Origin: JBMNIZ01 sp050951405
GTDB taxonomy: Bacteria; Bacillota; DULZ01
NCBI GenBank assembly: GCA_050951405.1
Contig: JBMNIZ010000002.1
Coordinates: 246,277 to 310,276 of the forward strand
Length of the DNA stretch: 64,000 nt
Direction of reading: 5' to 3'
This document shows, piece by piece, positions 47,053 to 55,020 of the stretch. The position numbers were made by a program, and so were the translations under genes. Within the stretch, counting starts at the first letter, position 1. Each line of letters starts with the position of its first letter. The notes beneath the pieces are model-generated. The model was not told where the DNA came from. It was given only the letters and a program-made list of their open reading frames with translations, and searched no databases.

Positions 47053-48266
47053 GGTAAGTTGTAAAATTAATTGCCGCATTTAATAAAAAATAGAGACTCA
47101 AGGCTAAACCTCTGATATGTTTAAGGTAACTACGCTTAAAAACATAAAGGAGGCAAAGCACATGAGTCAACTCAATTGTACCACGACTTCCCGCCGCTTT
47201 AAACACATCACTGTAAAAGAACGCTATCAGATTGAAATTCTTCTAAAGGAGAAGAAGTCACCCAGCGAGATAGCAAAGCTGTTAGGCAAGCATAAGCGAA
47301 CCATCGAACGTGAGATTGCCCGTGGAACTGTCAGGATGCTGAGAAGCGACCTGGTTTATGTTGATAGATACTGTGCAGATACAGCAGAGCGAATATACCG
47401 GGAGAGAGCTGCTAATAAGGGAGCATGCTTAAAGATCGGTCATGACCATGGACTAGCCGATTACATTGAAAAAAAGATTATCAAAGAGGGATATACCCCT
47501 GACGCAGTCATTGGCGAAATCCGGGCAAAAGGCTTAAAATTTAAGACTAGTATATGCACAAAAACGCTCTATAACTATATCGACAAAGAAGTATTTGCAA
47601 ATATAACAAATAAAAACCTTCCAGTAAAACGAGTACCTAAAAAAAATCGCCATAAGAGGGTACGAGTTGCCCACAACAATCTAAAAGGCAGAAGCATTGA
47701 AGAAAGACCTGCGGCAGCTAATACTCGTGAAGAAGCCGGCCATTGGGAGATGGATTGTGTTGTAAGCGGCAAAGGGAAAGGCAAAGCCGCACTCTTAGTT
47801 CTAACAGAACGCAAGTTTAGAAAAGAGATTATCCGAAAGATGCCGGAAAAGACACAGAAATCAGTGAAGAAAACGCTGGATAGGCTTGAAAGAGAGTACG
47901 GAGCACGCTTTTCAGAAGTGTTCAAAACCATTACGGTAGATAACGGAAGCGAGTTTCTTAATAGTGTAGAATTAGAGAGTTCAATCAGAAAGCCGGGCAC
48001 TCATCGGACTAAAATCTATTATGCTCACCCATTCAGCGCATGGGAACGTGGGTCCAATGAAAATGCTAATAAGCTAATACGTCGGTTTATTCCAAAGGGC
48101 ACAGATATCAGCAAGCTTAAACAGAAAGATATTAGGCGAATTGAGAACTGGATGAATAATTACCCAAGAAAAATTCATGGATATAAATCTGCCAATGAGA
48201 TGGCAAAGATGGCAGTATAATCAGAGGATGCCAAAATATGGGTGGCAATTAAACTTGCAATTCCCC
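47053..48266 (+). mobile_element. IS30-family element, copy 3 (1,214 bp) with perfect 15-bp target duplication
   Basis: TTTTTCGCTGCAAGG occurs at 47038-47052 and 48267-48281, a perfect 15-bp direct repeat. The internal sequence appears identical to copy 1. It inserted in the tail of the fhs terminator. Confidence 0.93.
47162..48220 (+). CDS. IS30-family transposase (copy 3)
   Basis: A 352-residue intact DDE transposase identical to copy 1, with the same HTH, D-D-E residues and AGGAGG-preceded start. Confidence 0.93.
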   Translation: MSQLNCTTTSRRFKHITVKERYQIEILLKEKKSPSEIAKLLGKHKRTIEREIARGTVRMLRSDLVYVDRYCADTAERIYRERAANKGACLKIGHDHGLADYIEKKIIKEGYTPDAVIGEIRAKGLKFKTSICTKTLYNYIDKEVFANITNKNLPVKRVPKKNRHKRVRVAHNNLKGRSIEERPAAANTREEAGHWEMDCVVSGKGKGKAALLVLTERKFRKEIIRKMPEKTQKSVKKTLDRLEREYGARFSEVFKTITVDNGSEFLNSVELESSIRKPGTHRTKIYYAHPFSAWERGSNENANKLIRRFIPKGTDISKLKQKDIRRIENWMNNYPRKIHGYKSANEMAKMAV

Positions 48267-48292
48267 TTTTTCGCTGCAAGGGAAAAAAGCAT

Positions 48293-48321
48293 TTGTCTTT
48301 TGGCAGAAAATTTGATAAAAT
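48293..48321 (+). promoter_or_regulatory. Promoter of the D-aminoacylase leader transcript
   Basis: TTGTCT (48293-48298), 17-nt spacer, TAAAAT (48316-48321), starting 12 bp beyond the target duplication of IS30 copy 3. Confidence 0.5.
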
Positions 48322-48327
48322 ACTGCT

Positions 48328-48480
48328 GACGGTATCCTAAAGGAACCGTACCGGTGGGAACTCAGAACAAAAATCATAGGACGAGACCGCTTGGATCCAT
48401 GGCGACCGAGACGGGAGGTGGGAAAGAAATAGCTTGGGTGATGAAGCCTTCCGGATTTGCCAGCCGGGAGGCTTTTTTGC
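48328..48480 (+). ncRNA. Structured leader or small RNA ending in an intrinsic terminator
   Basis: The predicted transcript of about 150 nt starts with a hairpin (ACGGTATCC / GGAACCGT with TAAA loop, 48328-48348). It continues with several short complementary segments and ends in a 10-bp terminator stem (48445-48454 with 48464-48473) plus six T. The D-aminoacylase gene starts 137 nt downstream. I do not recognise a known riboswitch class (T-box, TPP, SAM, lysine, cobalamin, glycine, c-di-GMP and fluoride motifs were looked for). It could be an unassigned riboswitch, an attenuator or a free small RNA. Confidence 0.4.
48445..48478 (+). terminator. Intrinsic terminator in the D-aminoacylase leader
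   Basis: AGCCTTCCGG pairs over ten positions (one G-U) with CCGGGAGGCT, followed by a T run, upstream of the coding region. Confidence 0.75.
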
Positions 48481-48571
48481 TGGGCAGGTTTAAAAAGCCG
48501 GGAAAAAAATATACTAAGGGAGACAGGCTGGCCTGAAGTTCTCTCCCCACCAGCAAGGAAATGGCATAAAG

Positions 48572-48618
48572 ATGTCGAATTTTACCCTCTAAAGAACTTT
48601 TTGGAGGAAATTCGACAT
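48572..48618 (+). promoter_or_regulatory. 11-bp inverted repeat enclosing the ribosome site of the D-aminoacylase gene
   Basis: ATGTCGAATTT (48572-48582) is the exact complement of AAATTCGACAT (48608-48618). The loop contains GGAGG (48603-48607), and the 3' arm includes the AT of the start codon. Each arm contains TGTCGAA, the 0A-box core. It may sequester the start codon in RNA or serve as a DNA operator. Confidence 0.5.
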
Positions 48619-50008
48619 GAAATCTATAGGACGCCGGGCTTTTTTGGTGGGAACGGCTTCATTGTCCCTGCTGGGACTTTTGCAGCCTGAAATAGTTGCC
48701 GGTTGGCTTGCCGGGGAAAAAAATGTTCCATCGGCCGGTAAGGAGGCGGAGGAGGGAGCGGCTTTACCGGAGCCGGAGATTGTACCGCCCGTATCCTGTG
48801 ACTATCTTCTCGTCAACGGTACGATTATCGACGGTTCCGGCGCCCCATCCTTCGCGGGCAATCTGGCCATCAAGGGAGAGACCATCGTTGCCATAGGTGA
48901 TTTTCCGGCGGCACCGGGAGCAAAGGTTATCGATGTAGCGGGATTGGTGATTGCCCCAGGTTTTATTGATCTTCATACCCATACGGAGGATTATATACTC
49001 AACAATGGTGCGGGGGAAATGATCCTGCTCCAGGGGGTCACTTCTCAAATCGGCGGCAATTGCGGCACTTCCGTGGATTCCATCGGCTCTTATTTTGCAG
49101 AGTTAAAAGAGCCGGGGGTTAATTTCGGCCTCTTGGTTGGATATAAAGTATTGCGGAAAAAGTGCGGAGTGGATGAGAAAGGGCTTACGGCCAAGACCCT
49201 GGCAGCCATGGAAGAGGAATTGGCCCGGGGTTTACAGGAGGGGGCTTTTGGACTATCCGTTGGCCTGGAATACTGGCCCCAGAGCAAGGCCACCACGGAC
49301 GAGCTCATCGCCCTTTGCCGGGTGGTCAAAGATCATGGGGGTTTTTATGCCGTCCATATCAGGAACGAAGGGGATCGGGTTCTCCCTTCCCTGGAGGAAG
49401 CCATAGAAATAGGCCTGGCCACAGGTGTGCCGGTGGAGTACAGCCACGTAAAGACCAGCGGGAAAAGAAACTGGGGAAAAATGGAGAAAGTGCTGGAACT
49501 TTTGGACCAGGCCAGGGAAAGCGGTTTGGATATGACCGGAGATGTGTACGGATATACCTTTTCCAGTTTGGATCTGGATAGCGGAAGGAACTCCATTGGG
49601 GAAGAGGACCTGCAGCTGGCCTTGAAGCATCCATTTCTGATGATCGGTAGCGACTCCGGCTTGAGCAATTCCGGGCGTGCCATTCATCCCAGAGCTTATG
49701 GAAACTATCCCCGGATTTTGGGCCGTTATGTGCGGGAACAAGGTGTCCTTTCCTGGGAAGAAGCCATCAGGAAAATGACTTCCCTGCCGGCGAAAAGGTT
49801 GGGCCTGGATGAGCGGGGGCTTTTGGCACCTGGCCGGAAGGCAGATGTGGTGGCTTTCCGTCCTGAGAAGGTCAGGGATCAGGCCAGCCGGGAAGATCCT
49901 AATATTTTTTCGGTGGGGATGGAATACGTTTTTGTGAACGGGCAGCCGGCAGTCGCAGAAGGCGAGCCCACCGGCATCAGGGCCGGGCAGCCCCTGGTCA
50001 GAGGATAG
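48617..50008 (+). CDS. N-acyl-D-amino-acid deacylase (D-aminoacylase), Tat-exported
   Basis: A 463-residue amidohydrolase. The N-terminus MKSIGRRAFLVGTASLSLLG has a twin-arginine motif and hydrophobic core, so export by Tat is likely. The D-aminoacylase signature follows: LLVNGTIIDGSGAPSFAGNLAI, FIDLHTHTED (metal ligands, about residues 118-127), the VTSQIGGNCGTS segment with the bridging Cys, YAVHIRNEGDRV, and IGSDSGLSNSGRAIHPRAYG near the C-terminus. These enzymes release D-amino acids from N-acyl forms. GGAGG is 9 nt before ATG 48617. The gene lies behind a terminator-bearing leader. Its stop overlaps the upstream alternative start of birA. Confidence 0.85.
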   Translation: MKSIGRRAFLVGTASLSLLGLLQPEIVAGWLAGEKNVPSAGKEAEEGAALPEPEIVPPVSCDYLLVNGTIIDGSGAPSFAGNLAIKGETIVAIGDFPAAPGAKVIDVAGLVIAPGFIDLHTHTEDYILNNGAGEMILLQGVTSQIGGNCGTSVDSIGSYFAELKEPGVNFGLLVGYKVLRKKCGVDEKGLTAKTLAAMEEELARGLQEGAFGLSVGLEYWPQSKATTDELIALCRVVKDHGGFYAVHIRNEGDRVLPSLEEAIEIGLATGVPVEYSHVKTSGKRNWGKMEKVLELLDQARESGLDMTGDVYGYTFSSLDLDSGRNSIGEEDLQLALKHPFLMIGSDSGLSNSGRAIHPRAYGNYPRILGRYVREQGVLSWEEAIRKMTSLPAKRLGLDERGLLAPGRKADVVAFRPEKVRDQASREDPNIFSVGMEYVFVNGQPAVAEGEPTGIRAGQPLVRG

Positions 50009-50034
50009 TGGAAGAGATGAAAGAGAAGGGATCC

Positions 50035-51021
50035 ATGAAGGAGAGAATTTTAGATCTTTTGCGGACTGGGGGAGAAGAACCCCTTTCCGGGGAAAAAATA
50101 AGCCGGGTCCTGGATATTTCCAGGGCGGCGGTCTGGAAACACATCCAGGCCTTAAGAGAAGAAGGCTATGAGATTATTTCCCGGCCCGGCGTGGGTTATT
50201 CCCTGGTGACCATGCCCGATAAACTCTATCCGGCAGAAGTCCGGGCGGCCTTGGGGGAGAAAGGTTTCTTTTGGGAAATTGAATACCATCGAGTTTTGGA
50301 TTCTACCAACAACCGGGCCAAGGAGTTGGCCGAAGGGGGAGCCCCGGAGGGCACTTTGGTCTTGGCGGAAGAACAGTTGGGAGGACGGGGGCGCCTGGGC
50401 AGAAACTGGTTTTCTCCGGCGGGAAAGGGCATCTATCTTTCCTTTGTTTTAAGACCTTCCCTCCTGCCTCAACAGTTGGCGGGAATAACCATGGTCACGG
50501 CGGTGGGCGTCTGCCAGTCCATATTGGAGACCACAGGGATTCGCACGGGTATCAAATGGCCCAATGACCTGCTTTTGGAGGGTAAAAAAGTCTGCGGTAT
50601 TTTGACCGAAATGAAAGGGGAAATGGACCGGGTCCACTATGTGATTGTGGGAGTGGGTATCAATGTGAATGGGGATCAGGAGGATTATCCTGAGGAGCTC
50701 AGGGAACGGGCCACTTCCTTAGCCCGGGCGGCGGGAAGAGAAATCGCTCGTTTGCCCCTCCTGGTTTCTTTTTTGCAGAAATTTGCCAGCTGGTATGAAA
50801 TCTTCCAGACTAAGGGTTTTTCCCCGGTCAGAAAGGTCTGGAAAGATTTGACCGTTACTTTGGGAAAACAGGTGACGGTCCGATCCGGTACGGAAATATA
50901 TATCGGAACAGCTGTGGATCTGGACGAGGGAGGGGCTTTGGTTTTGCAAGAAGCCGGCGGATCCTGCCGCTTTCTCCACAGCGGTGAAGTAACTTTGGTA
51001 AAGAGCATGGAAGGAGAGTAA
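50035..51021 (+). CDS. birA: Bifunctional biotin operon repressor / biotin-protein ligase BirA
   Basis: The N-terminal winged HTH is KISRVLDISRAAVWKHIQALREEGYEIISRPGVGYSL (about residues 20-56). The catalytic domain begins near 90 with ILDSTNNRAKEL. It has the biotinyl-AMP loop GGRGRLGRNWFSPAGKGIYLS, IKWPNDLLLEGKKVCGILTEMKGE and VGVGINVN. A C-terminal SH3-like domain ends the protein. BirA makes biotinyl-5'-AMP, biotinylates carboxylases and represses biotin genes. ATG 50035 lies after AGAGAAGG. GTG 50008 overlaps the previous stop and ATG 50017 is also possible. Total about 328 aa from 50035. Confidence 0.94.
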   Translation: MKERILDLLRTGGEEPLSGEKISRVLDISRAAVWKHIQALREEGYEIISRPGVGYSLVTMPDKLYPAEVRAALGEKGFFWEIEYHRVLDSTNNRAKELAEGGAPEGTLVLAEEQLGGRGRLGRNWFSPAGKGIYLSFVLRPSLLPQQLAGITMVTAVGVCQSILETTGIRTGIKWPNDLLLEGKKVCGILTEMKGEMDRVHYVIVGVGINVNGDQEDYPEELRERATSLARAAGREIARLPLLVSFLQKFASWYEIFQTKGFSPVRKVWKDLTVTLGKQVTVRSGTEIYIGTAVDLDEGGALVLQEAGGSCRFLHSGEVTLVKSMEGE

Positions 51022-51023
51022 AA

Positions 51024-51566
51024 GTGAATAGCCGTAAAATTGTCATTTCCGGCCTCCTTGGGGCCATTGCCATAATCTTAGGAGCCACCCCTCTGGGCTT
51101 TATTCCGGTGCCCACGCCGGCGGGGAACGCCACCATTATGCATATTCCCGCCATTATCGGGGCCATTGTGGAAGGTCCGCTGGTAGGGGCTTTTATCGGT
51201 TTAGTTTTTGGTGTTTACAGCTTTACCAGGGGAGGGGCCTTTTTCTCTGATCCGGTGATTGCCATTTTGCCGCGGCTTTTCATCGGTATTGTCGCTTATC
51301 TGGTTTTTGTACCTTTTAAGTCCAAGTCTTTCTTTGGCCCGGCGCTGGCCGCTGTGGCAGGAACCCTGACCAATACTGTGGGGGTTCTGAGCCTGGCGGT
51401 GCTCAGGGGCTATCTTCCCAGCTGGGAAGCGGCGGGGGCTATTGCGTTTTTGCACGGGATTCCGGAGATCATCGTGGCGGTCATTATTGTGGTTTTGGTG
51501 GCCAGAGTGCTGCATGTGCCTGGAAAGAAGCCTGTTCTGGCAAAAAACGGTGTCGGAAAGGAATAG
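51024..51566 (+). CDS. ECF transporter S component, possibly for pantothenate
   Basis: A 180-residue protein with about six hydrophobic segments and the S-component text SGLLGAIAIILGATPLGFIPVPTPAGNATIMHIPAIIGAIVEGP. It would capture a vitamin and work with a shared ECF ATPase module encoded elsewhere. Start GTG 51024 is 2 bp after birA and coaX follows 45 bp later. Position next to birA suggests biotin, but BioY motifs are not evident. Position next to coaX favours pantothenate (PanT-like). I lean to pantothenate on context; specificity is inference. Confidence 0.75.
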   Translation: MNSRKIVISGLLGAIAIILGATPLGFIPVPTPAGNATIMHIPAIIGAIVEGPLVGAFIGLVFGVYSFTRGGAFFSDPVIAILPRLFIGIVAYLVFVPFKSKSFFGPALAAVAGTLTNTVGVLSLAVLRGYLPSWEAAGAIAFLHGIPEIIVAVIIVVLVARVLHVPGKKPVLAKNGVGKE

Positions 51567-51611
51567 CTCTTGGTTTGGGGACGATTTAAGCTGATAAAAA
51601 GGGTGTGACCA

Positions 51612-52388
51612 TTGGTGCTATTGGCAGTAGATGTGGGTAATACTCATATTACCTTGGGGGTTTATGATGAAGAGGAGCTGGTCAGCAGCTGGCGAATTTC
51701 CACTGACCGGGAAAGTACGGCGGACGAATACGGAATGCTCTTGACCCAGTTATTTGCTTCCCAGGGATTGAATCTGAAGGCGATTGATGCCATTATCATC
51801 GCTTCTGTGGTACCTCCTCTGACAGCTTCTTTGGAAGAGGCAGGGCTTAAGTATTTTGGGGTCTCCCCCATATTTGTCGGTCCGGGGGTTAAAACAGGAA
51901 TGCCCATCAAATTCGACAATCCCCGGGAAGTGGGGGCGGACCGGATTGTTAACGGGGTGGCCGCTTTCCGAAAGTATGGGGGGCCTGCGATTGTGGTGGA
52001 TTTGGGCACGGCCACCACTTTTGATGTTATCTCCGCTCAAGGTGAATATTTGGGGGGAGCCATTACCCCCGGGGTGGGCATTGCCACCGAGGCCCTTTTT
52101 ACCCATACGGCCAAACTGCCCAGGGTGGAGCTGATCAAGCCCGCTACTATCATTGGGAAGAATACGGTGGTCTGCATGCAGGCCGGGATCATGTATGGAT
52201 TGAGGGGACAGGTGAAGGAAATAGTGGGCCGCATGAAAAGAGAACTAGGCGGGGGCCAAGTCCAGGTCATCGCCACAGGAGGTTATGCCCATCTCCTGGA
52301 AGGGGAAATGGATCTGGTGGACAGGGTGGATCCCCTCTTGACTCTGGAGGGTTTAAGAATCATTTACCAGCTCAATGCGGAGCGATAA
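51612..52388 (+). CDS. coaX: Type III pantothenate kinase
   Basis: A 258-residue ASKHA-fold kinase for the first step of coenzyme A synthesis. Motifs are LLAVDVGNTHITLGVY (phosphate 1, residues 3-18), SVVPPL, PREVGADRIVNGVAAF, VVDLGTATTFDVIS (phosphate 2, about 125-138), GGAITPGVGIATEALF and TGGYAHLL. It uses monovalent cations and is insensitive to CoA feedback. The start is TTG 51612 or GTG 51615. It lies between the S component and dusB, with 3 bp before dusB, so these form one operon. Confidence 0.95.
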   Translation: MVLLAVDVGNTHITLGVYDEEELVSSWRISTDRESTADEYGMLLTQLFASQGLNLKAIDAIIIASVVPPLTASLEEAGLKYFGVSPIFVGPGVKTGMPIKFDNPREVGADRIVNGVAAFRKYGGPAIVVDLGTATTFDVISAQGEYLGGAITPGVGIATEALFTHTAKLPRVELIKPATIIGKNTVVCMQAGIMYGLRGQVKEIVGRMKRELGGGQVQVIATGGYAHLLEGEMDLVDRVDPLLTLEGLRIIYQLNAER

Positions 52389-52391
52389 GCT

Positions 52392-53378
52392 ATGCGCATC
52401 AAGACATTAGCCTTGGCCAATCCGGTGATGGCGGCACCCATGGCGGGGGTCAGCGATAAAGCCTACCGGATCCTGGCTCGGGAGCAAGGCTGCGGCCTGG
52501 TTTTTACGGAAATGATCAGCGCTCAAGCCCTTCTGTACAGAAATGAACGGACGTGGCAGCTTTTGGATCTCCGGGGGGAAGAACCGCCGGTGGCAGTGCA
52601 GCTTTTTGGTTCCAAACCGGAAATCGTAGCCCAGGGGGCGGCTCTGGCGGAAAAAGCCGGGGCTGCTTTGGTGGACATCAACATGGGCTGCCCCGCCCCC
52701 AAAATTACGAAAAACGGGGAGGGAGCATCTTTAATGCGGAACCCTTCTTTGGCGGCAAAAATTGTGGAAGAGACCGTTCGGAGGGTGGCAGTTCCCGTTA
52801 CTGCAAAGATACGCAAGGGCTGGGACGATGAGAGCGTGAACGCGGTGGAATTGGCCCGGCTGCTGGCCCAGGCCGGAGCCTCCGCCATTACCGTCCATGG
52901 CCGGACCAGGGAGCAGTATTACTCAGGAAAGGCCGATTGGGAAATCATCGCCCGGGTGGTGGAGGCAGTTTCCATACCGGTGATCGGCAACGGCGATGTG
53001 TGGGAGCCGGAGGATGCTTTTCGTTTATTACAGGAAACCGACTGCCAAGGAGTGATGATCGGCAGGGCTTCCCTGGGCAATCCCTGGATTTTTCGCCGGA
53101 CCGCAGCTTATCTGGCAGAAGGAGAGCTGTTGCCGGAACCGGGCCTGGCGGAAAGAATCCAAATGGCACTCCGCCATCTGCGGCTGGTGGTTCAAGATAA
53201 AGGAGAGGAAAGGGGAGTAAGGGAAATGCGCAAACACCTGGCCTGGTATATCAAGGGCAGCAGGAAGGCCTCCCGGGTCAGGGAGCAAATTGTCAAGTGT
53301 CATACCGTTTCCCAAGTGACGGAGGTTTTTCAGCGCTACTTGGCGGAAATGGTAGGGAGCGGGAATAACGGCAATTAA
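52392..53378 (+). CDS. dusB: tRNA-dihydrouridine synthase DusB
   Basis: A 328-residue flavoenzyme reducing uridine in tRNA D-loops. A TIM-barrel with AAPMAGVSDKAYRILAREQGCGLVFTEMIS (FMN binding), QLFGSKPE, VDINMGCPAPKITKNGEGASLM (catalytic Cys in GCPAP, about residue 100), ITVHGRTREQYYSG and VIGNGDVWEPEDA; the C-terminal helical domain ends the protein. ATG 52392 starts 3 bp after coaX. A terminator follows. The frame is intact. Confidence 0.96.
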   Translation: MRIKTLALANPVMAAPMAGVSDKAYRILAREQGCGLVFTEMISAQALLYRNERTWQLLDLRGEEPPVAVQLFGSKPEIVAQGAALAEKAGAALVDINMGCPAPKITKNGEGASLMRNPSLAAKIVEETVRRVAVPVTAKIRKGWDDESVNAVELARLLAQAGASAITVHGRTREQYYSGKADWEIIARVVEAVSIPVIGNGDVWEPEDAFRLLQETDCQGVMIGRASLGNPWIFRRTAAYLAEGELLPEPGLAERIQMALRHLRLVVQDKGEERGVREMRKHLAWYIKGSRKASRVREQIVKCHTVSQVTEVFQRYLAEMVGSGNNGN

Positions 53379-53415
53379 ATTACCGGGTGGATTGATGTAT
53401 GACAATATGGACGAG

Positions 53416-53446
53416 CGGGACGGTGATCACATCGTTCCGTTTTTTT
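53416..53446 (+). terminator. Rho-independent terminator after dusB
   Basis: A nine-pair stem (53416-53424 with 53431-53439, some G-U) with loop GATCAC, then seven T. Confidence 0.75.
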
Positions 53447-53525
53447 ATTGCTTTTTGGCCGGTAGTCTGCTAGAATAATCCTGGATTGTTCACAAGACTG
53501 TGCACAAAAAAATGGGGTGGGAAAA

Positions 53526-54074
53526 GTGGAGTTGATCAGGATCGGTGACAAACTGATCAGCCTGCGGAAAATCAACAGCACTTTGGAAAAAATTTTCGCT
53601 TTGCGTATGGAAGGATGCTCCCAGCAGGAAGTGGCCAATCGTTTGCAAATTGACCGCACTTTTGTCTCCCGCCTGGAAAGCATTGGGGAAGTGAGGAAAG
53701 GATCTCGTATTGCCGTGGTGGGTTTTCCCGTCCTCAATAAAGAGGAGCTGCTGGATGTGCTGAAAGAGAACAGCGTGGAATTCCAACTGCTTATGACAGA
53801 GGAAGAAAGGCAGCAGTTCATCACGGGAAAAAGCGGCGCAGAATTGCTCAGCGATTTTATGGAGATAGTGGCCCAGGTGCGGGAATATGATGTGGTGGTT
53901 ATTTTAGGTTCCAATTATCGGATCAAGATCTCCGAAGCCATGCTGGACCGGGAAGTGGTGGGGATGGTCATCGGCGATTCCCCCATCACCAAGGATGTTT
54001 ATGTGGACCCGGCCAAGCTGAGAGAGCTGTTGGCTTCATTGGCGGTAACGGAAAAGAGGAGGCGGGCGAAATGA
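53526..54074 (+). CDS. HTH regulator of a three-gene cassette
   Basis: A 182-residue protein. Residues about 15-50 form a helix-turn-helix of XRE/resolvase type (MEGCSQQEVANRLQIDRTFVSRLESIGE). The following domain (about 58-175) has alternating strands and helices, with RIAVVGFPVLNKEELLDVL, VREYDVVVILGSNYRIKIS and VVGMVIGDSPITKDVYV, suggesting a Rossmann-like ligand domain. GTG 53526 follows GGGGTGG. Its stop overlaps the next ATG (ATGA), so the two are translationally coupled. It is probably the local transcription factor; I do not recognise a named family. Confidence 0.65.
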   Translation: MELIRIGDKLISLRKINSTLEKIFALRMEGCSQQEVANRLQIDRTFVSRLESIGEVRKGSRIAVVGFPVLNKEELLDVLKENSVEFQLLMTEEERQQFITGKSGAELLSDFMEIVAQVREYDVVVILGSNYRIKISEAMLDREVVGMVIGDSPITKDVYVDPAKLRELLASLAVTEKRRRAK

Positions 54075-54982
54075 AAAGGGTAGTAAGCGTAAGCTTGGGT
54101 TCTTCCAAGCGAAATCACCGGGTGGAAATTGAGCTTTTGGGTGAACCGATCCTGATTGAGAGAATAGGCACCGATGGTGACATGAAAAAGGCGGTGGAGT
54201 TGATCCACAGGCTGGACGGGCAAGTGGATGCCTTCGGTCTGGGTGGGACCGATTTATACATCCAGGCCGGGAACAGGCGTTACTTGATCCGGGAAGCGGC
54301 GTCCATTGCCAAGGCGGCGGTGAAAAGCCCCATCGTTGACGGCAGCGGTTTGAAAAATACCTTGGAACGAAAAGTAATTGCATACCTGCGGGACAAAGCG
54401 GGCATGGTATTTCAGGACAAAAAAGTGCTGATGACTTGCGGTGTGGACCGCTTCGGCATGGCAGAAAGCCTGGAAGCCTCCGGGGCCAAAGTGCTTTACG
54501 GGGACTTGATTTTCAGTCTGGGAATTCCGGTTCCCATCAGATCATTAAAGGCCTTATACTGGGCAGCCAGGATCGCCGCTCCTTTCGTTTGCCAGCTGCC
54601 TTTTAAATACTTGTATCCCACCGGAGAAAGACAGGAAGACATCAAACCCAAATACAGCAAATATTATTATGAAGCGGACATTATTGCCGGGGATTTCCAT
54701 TTTGTCAAAAGATTTTTGCCCCCTCGCTTGGAGGGGAAGACCATTATCACCAATACGGTTACCCCCGCCGACCTGGAAATGATGAGGGAGCGGGGGATTG
54801 ATACCTTGATCACTACTACCCCGGAAATTAACGGTCGGTCCTTCGGCACAAATGTGATGGAAGCCCTGCTGGTGGCTTTGAGCGGCAAGAAAGGGGAAGA
54901 AATCACTCCTGAAGATTATGACCGGATGATAGATCGCTTGGGTTTTGTGCCCAGGATTGAAAAACTTCAGGAGAGAGTTTAA
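54071..54982 (+). CDS. Uncharacterised protein, sometimes labelled quinate 5-dehydrogenase-like
   Basis: A 303-residue soluble protein. Landmarks are GQVDAFGLGGTDLYIQAGNRRYLIREA (about residues 50-76), VKSPIVDGSGLKNTLERKVI, KKVLMTCGVDRFGMAESLEASGAKVLYGDLIFSLGIPVP and a C-terminal TIITNTVTPADLEMMRERGIDTLITTTPEINGRSFGTNVMEALL. No obvious GxGxxG dinucleotide motif is visible, so the automatic quinate dehydrogenase label I recall for similar proteins is doubtful. It is coupled to the regulator (4-bp overlap) and followed 38 bp later by the acyl-ACP-reductase-like gene, which suggests shared function. Confidence 0.55.
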   Translation: MKRVVSVSLGSSKRNHRVEIELLGEPILIERIGTDGDMKKAVELIHRLDGQVDAFGLGGTDLYIQAGNRRYLIREAASIAKAAVKSPIVDGSGLKNTLERKVIAYLRDKAGMVFQDKKVLMTCGVDRFGMAESLEASGAKVLYGDLIFSLGIPVPIRSLKALYWAARIAAPFVCQLPFKYLYPTGERQEDIKPKYSKYYYEADIIAGDFHFVKRFLPPRLEGKTIITNTVTPADLEMMRERGIDTLITTTPEINGRSFGTNVMEALLVALSGKKGEEITPEDYDRMIDRLGFVPRIEKLQERV

Positions 54983-55020
54983 CGCTTTTTATTCTACGGA
55001 ATGGATAAGGAGGGGCCCTT

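Noticed and set aside
48328..48480. T-box or known riboswitch before the D-aminoacylase
   Set aside because: No T-box anti-terminator motif (GGGTGGNACCGCG) and no core motifs of common riboswitch classes were found; kept only as an unassigned leader.
52523..52888. 121-codon minus-strand ORF inside dusB
   Set aside because: Frame shadow of a well-supported gene.
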